Shown here: positions 6,439 through 8,676 of the stretch, in pieces
Layout: each line of letters begins with the position of its first letter
Position numbering within the stretch: the first letter of the stretch is position 1
Assembly (NCBI GenBank): GCA_002786505.1
Contig: PCTK01000177.1
Location: 1-8,676 of the forward strand
DNA length: 8,676 nucleotides
Reading direction: 5' to 3'
Origin: Nitrospinae bacterium CG22_combo_CG10-13_8_21_14_all_47_10
GTDB taxonomy: Bacteria > Nitrospinota > Nitrospinia > Nitrospinales > VA-1
Translations under genes and position numbers: made by a program
Notes under the pieces: generated by a model
The model's database searches: none
Told to the model about the DNA's origin: nothing
The model's input: only the letters and a program-made list of their open reading frames with translations

Positions 6439-6466
6439 ATTCTACAGGAAATTTAACAACCACCAA
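6439..6466 (-). promoter_or_regulatory. Possible sigma-70 promoter for the 100-residue gene
   Basis: On the minus strand TTGGTG (reverse complement of 6461-6466) and TAGAAT (of 6439-6444) are separated by 16 bases and lie 29 bases before the ATG at 6409. This is a reasonable -35/-10 pair, judged by eye only. The rest of the shared gap up to the aminopeptidase start at 6672 shows no convincing promoter for that gene. Confidence 0.35.
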
Positions 6467-6671
6467 AATCAATGAACCTCAAATTAATTGCGTGAGTCTG
6501 GCCTAACTTGGGGAGCCACATAACAATTCAGTTTACAAATGGTTACACGATTACTCCTTTCAGGCTCAGACAGAACTTGTCATGAACCAAAACACCTTAA
6601 TGTCAAATCGGCAGTGAACCAACTGTTCTCTTGCTCTCAAAATTTCTTTAGTACGTTTGGAGACCCAAGTC

Positions 6672-7955
6672 ATGATCCAAAAAACTGACCGCATTCAAAA
6701 CCTGCTCGAATTCATGGATCGGTCGCCAACTCCATTCCATGCTGTGCAGGAGATGGCCTACGCTCTTTCCGGCAAGGGTTTTATTGAGCTGAAAGAAGCG
6801 GATGCCTGGAAGCTGGTCCCCCATGGCAGGTATTTCCTCACCCGAAACGATTCATCCCTGGTCGCATTTACTTTAGGATCAAAACCCGGATTCAAAATCA
6901 TCGGTGCCCACACGGACAGTCCCAACCTAAGGCTGAAGCCGCAGGCGGGTTATACCAAAAACGGTTATCTGCAATTGGGCGTGGAGGTCTATGGCGGAGT
7001 GTTGCTTTCTACCTGGACAGACAGGGATTTGTCGCTGGCAGGACGTGTGATTCTAGGCGGAAAAAAAGAAACCTCCACCAAGTTGATCCGGTTTGATCAG
7101 GTTTTATTACGCATCCCGCAACTGGCCATTCACCTGGACCGCGAAGTCAATAAAAGAGGGCTGATACTCAACGAGCAAATCCATTTGCCGCCCATTTTTT
7201 CTTTGCACAAAAAGTCGTCGCCTGAAGATATCCTGAAAAAAATGGTCGCCCAGAAACTGAAATGCAAACCAGCCGATATCGTGGAAATGGAATTATCTTT
7301 ATATGATACACAACCGGGAACCCTGGCTGGCCCTGAAGGGGAGTTTATTTTTTCCGGACGGCTGGATAATCTCGCCAGTTGCCATTCCGCCACACAGGCA
7401 TTGATGGAATCCACCCAAAAAGACCCGATGACAAGGGTGATTGCATTTTACGATCATGAAGAGGTCGGCAGTGAAACCGCGCAGGGGGCCGGTTCCCCTT
7501 TCCTGAAAGATGTGTTGGAACGTATCACCCTGACTGAAGAAAGTTCCCGCGAAAATTTTTTCAGGGCTCTGGCAAAATCGTTCTTCATATCCGCGGATAT
7601 GGCTCATGCCGTTCACCCCAATTATTCAGACAAGCATGACAACCAGCACATGCCAATCATTAACGGCGGGCCGGTGGTGAAGAGCAACGCCGGGCAACGT
7701 TATGCCACGGAAGGGGTATCGAGCGCATGGTTTGAAGGGTTATGCCAAAAGGCCAAGGTGCCGGTGCAAAAATATGTGGTGCGATCTGACCTGGGATGTG
7801 GAAGCACCATTGGGCCAATCACTGCCGCCAACCTGGGAATCCGCACGGTGGATGTCGGGAACCCTATGCTGTCCATGCACTCTATCCGTGAAATGGCGGG
7901 AGCCAAAGATCATGAACTCCTGATCCGCGCATTCAAAGAATTCTTCCGGCCCTAG
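6672..7955 (+). CDS. apeB: M18 family zinc aminopeptidase (aspartyl aminopeptidase type)
   Basis: This cytoplasmic two-metal exopeptidase removes N-terminal residues, in this family often Asp or Glu, from peptides. Numbered from the ATG at 6672 (427 residues, a normal bacterial M18 length), the metal and catalytic set is complete: His80 and Asp82 in GAHTDSPNLRLKP, Asp232 in GRLDNLASC, Glu263-Glu264 in YDHEEVGSETAQGAGS, Asp309 in ISADMAHAVHPNY, and His403 in LSMHSIREMAG. The frame could also open at a TTG at 6657, but that has no ribosome binding site, whereas GGAGA at 6659-6663 sits eight bases before the ATG. SPTPFHAV near the N-terminus is also typical. The gene is a single unit: divergent from the 100-residue gene, and convergent with the Nfu-like gene only 29 bases past its stop, with no clear hairpin terminator between. 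G+C is higher than in the left half of the window. Confidence 0.95.
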   Translation: MIQKTDRIQNLLEFMDRSPTPFHAVQEMAYALSGKGFIELKEADAWKLVPHGRYFLTRNDSSLVAFTLGSKPGFKIIGAHTDSPNLRLKPQAGYTKNGYLQLGVEVYGGVLLSTWTDRDLSLAGRVILGGKKETSTKLIRFDQVLLRIPQLAIHLDREVNKRGLILNEQIHLPPIFSLHKKSSPEDILKKMVAQKLKCKPADIVEMELSLYDTQPGTLAGPEGEFIFSGRLDNLASCHSATQALMESTQKDPMTRVIAFYDHEEVGSETAQGAGSPFLKDVLERITLTEESSRENFFRALAKSFFISADMAHAVHPNYSDKHDNQHMPIINGGPVVKSNAGQRYATEGVSSAWFEGLCQKAKVPVQKYVVRSDLGCGSTIGPITAANLGIRTVDVGNPMLSMHSIREMAGAKDHELLIRAFKEFFRP

Positions 7956-7984
7956 CCCACTGGCCCGCATATTGCGTGAGTAAA

Positions 7985-8260
7985 TTAGCCAGCCTGAATC
8001 TTTTTGATGGTTTCCAACAATTTCGGTTTTACGGTAGCCCAGCGGATATGGGTGTCTTTGGTGACCATGATTTCATCTCCCATGATCCAGGCACTGTTCA
8101 CTCCTGGTATGGCCATCAGGGCCTGGGCCATAGGATGAAGCTCAGCCGTCTCGGGCTCAGAAAAAGGCAAGCTTTTTCCATAAGGCAGTAAAGCCTCGTC
8201 CACCTTGAAGGTGATGGTGTGTTCACTGCGTGTAGGTATAACAGTAATACTCCTGCTCAT
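7985..8260 (-). CDS. Stand-alone Nfu/NifU N-terminal (Nfu_N-like) domain protein
   Basis: The 91-residue protein matches the N-terminal domain of Nfu-type iron-sulfur cluster carriers from end to end: TITFKV at 15-20 (like the NPNALKF strand), HPMAQALMAIPGV at 42-54 (like SPLA..LF.I.GV), DEIMVTKD at 62-69 (like the DFITVTK strand), and Trp74 followed by a C-terminal helix. The cluster-binding C-terminal domain with its CxxC is absent, and there is no cysteine at all, so it cannot carry a cluster alone. It may bind a partner or client protein, or regulate Fe-S assembly. ATG at 8260 has GAGG five bases upstream. It follows the TPR gene by 29 bases on the same strand, so the two are probably co-transcribed. 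Confidence 0.8.
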   Translation of the reverse strand: MSRSITVIPTRSEHTITFKVDEALLPYGKSLPFSEPETAELHPMAQALMAIPGVNSAWIMGDEIMVTKDTHIRWATVKPKLLETIKKIQAG

Positions 8261-8289
8261 AACAACCTCGTTTAAAAAGGCGATTAAAC

Positions 8290-8676
8290 TTACTGGATCA
8301 ACGGATCCCCGAATTTATTCCTGGCTTCCTCAAGAATTTTTTGTGTCGCCTCGGCGGCCTGAAGCTGGTTTTGCTCTTTAAATAATTTCACCGCACGGGC
8401 CAGATTGAGAATCACCAGCTCTTTGAAAGGCGGGCCCTCTTTATAGTTGTAATAGGCCCAGCCCAGGTTTCCATGTGCCTCGGCATCGCCCTGTTTGCGG
8501 TGGACAACAACATTAAGTTGCCCGATCGCATCGGCCCATCGTTCCTGAAGGTTATAGACATTGCCCAGAGTAACGCGGGCCTCCATATTGACCGGCTCCA
8601 GTTCTACGGACTTTTCCAGCGCCACGGCCGCCTTGTCCAACTGCTTCAGATTCTTGTAGGCAATTCCCAAATTGTA
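8290..8676 (-). CDS. TPR-repeat protein, N-terminus beyond window
   Basis: The frame is open to the right edge (128 codons seen before the TAA), entering mid-repeat with YNLGIAYKNLKQLDKAAVAL, so the true start lies outside. A TTG at 8670 is only an internal Leu codon. Two or three tetratricopeptide repeats are visible: the entering one, a second with ARVTLGNVYNLQERWADAIG, and a third with EAHGNLGWAYYNYKE that is followed by a longer helical segment, ending in LEEARNKFGDPLIQ. TPRs are protein-protein scaffolds; no enzymatic domain is seen in this part. It is upstream of the Nfu_N-like gene with a 29-base gap, suggesting an operon, but the partner it binds cannot be told from here. Confidence 0.9.
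   Translation of the reverse strand, partial: YNLGIAYKNLKQLDKAAVALEKSVELEPVNMEARVTLGNVYNLQERWADAIGQLNVVVHRKQGDAEAHGNLGWAYYNYKEGPPFKELVILNLARAVKLFKEQNQLQAAEATQKILEEARNKFGDPLIQ

Noticed and set aside
6657..6671. TTG start giving the aminopeptidase five extra residues
   Set aside because: There is no ribosome binding site before it, while GGAGA is well placed for the ATG at 6672.
7130..7616. Minus-strand open frames within the aminopeptidase gene
   Set aside because: The M18 protein on the plus strand has its full metal-ligand set, so these are shadows.
7956..7984. Terminator between the convergent aminopeptidase and Nfu-like genes
   Set aside because: Only a 4-bp CGCA/TGCG stem is present and no T-run follows on either strand.
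1..8676. CRISPR array, tRNA, prophage or defence island
   Set aside because: No regularly spaced repeats, cloverleaf-like sequence, integrase, or recognisable defence genes were seen.

Overview
The window looks like a chromosomal stretch from a Gram-negative bacterium. The gene families would fit a Nitrospinota or deltaproteobacteria-like lineage, but that placement is a weak inference: there is no rRNA or other marker. By eye, the left half (positions 1-6400) is AT-rich, about 40% G+C, and the right half (6670-8676) is nearer 50%. The layout is ordinary and gene-dense, with no phage, CRISPR or tRNA.

Left block (1-4472, minus strand): a compact three-gene cluster. It reads in order: an 814-residue protein of no family I recognise, a phosphatidylserine-decarboxylase-family protein (1 nt gap, ribosome binding site inside the upstream gene), and an integral membrane protein of the Lgt (prolipoprotein diacylglyceryl transferase) fold (12 nt gap). 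The Lgt-like gene runs off the left edge. Both recognisable members belong to phospholipid-handling families but depart from the textbook active sites. Together with the unknown large protein they form the best candidate here for an undescribed system, possibly a lipid or lipid-linked modification pathway.

Middle block (4473-6671): two stand-alone CheY-like receiver proteins (4678-5106 and 5543-5938, minus strand) with no kinase or output domain nearby. Between them lies the decayed 3' end of an IS3-family transposase on the plus strand, broken by two single-base deletions. Dyad or hairpin structures lie upstream of each receiver gene. A 100-residue orphan protein (6107-6409, minus) follows, then a gap shared by divergent genes.

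Right block (6672-8676): an intact M18 zinc aminopeptidase (plus strand) converges on a minus-strand pair, a TPR protein (entering from the right edge) followed by a single-domain Nfu/NifU N-terminal-like protein.

Only the left cluster clearly shows genes working together, because of its spacing and translational coupling. The receivers, the aminopeptidase and the TPR/Nfu pair look like separate units.
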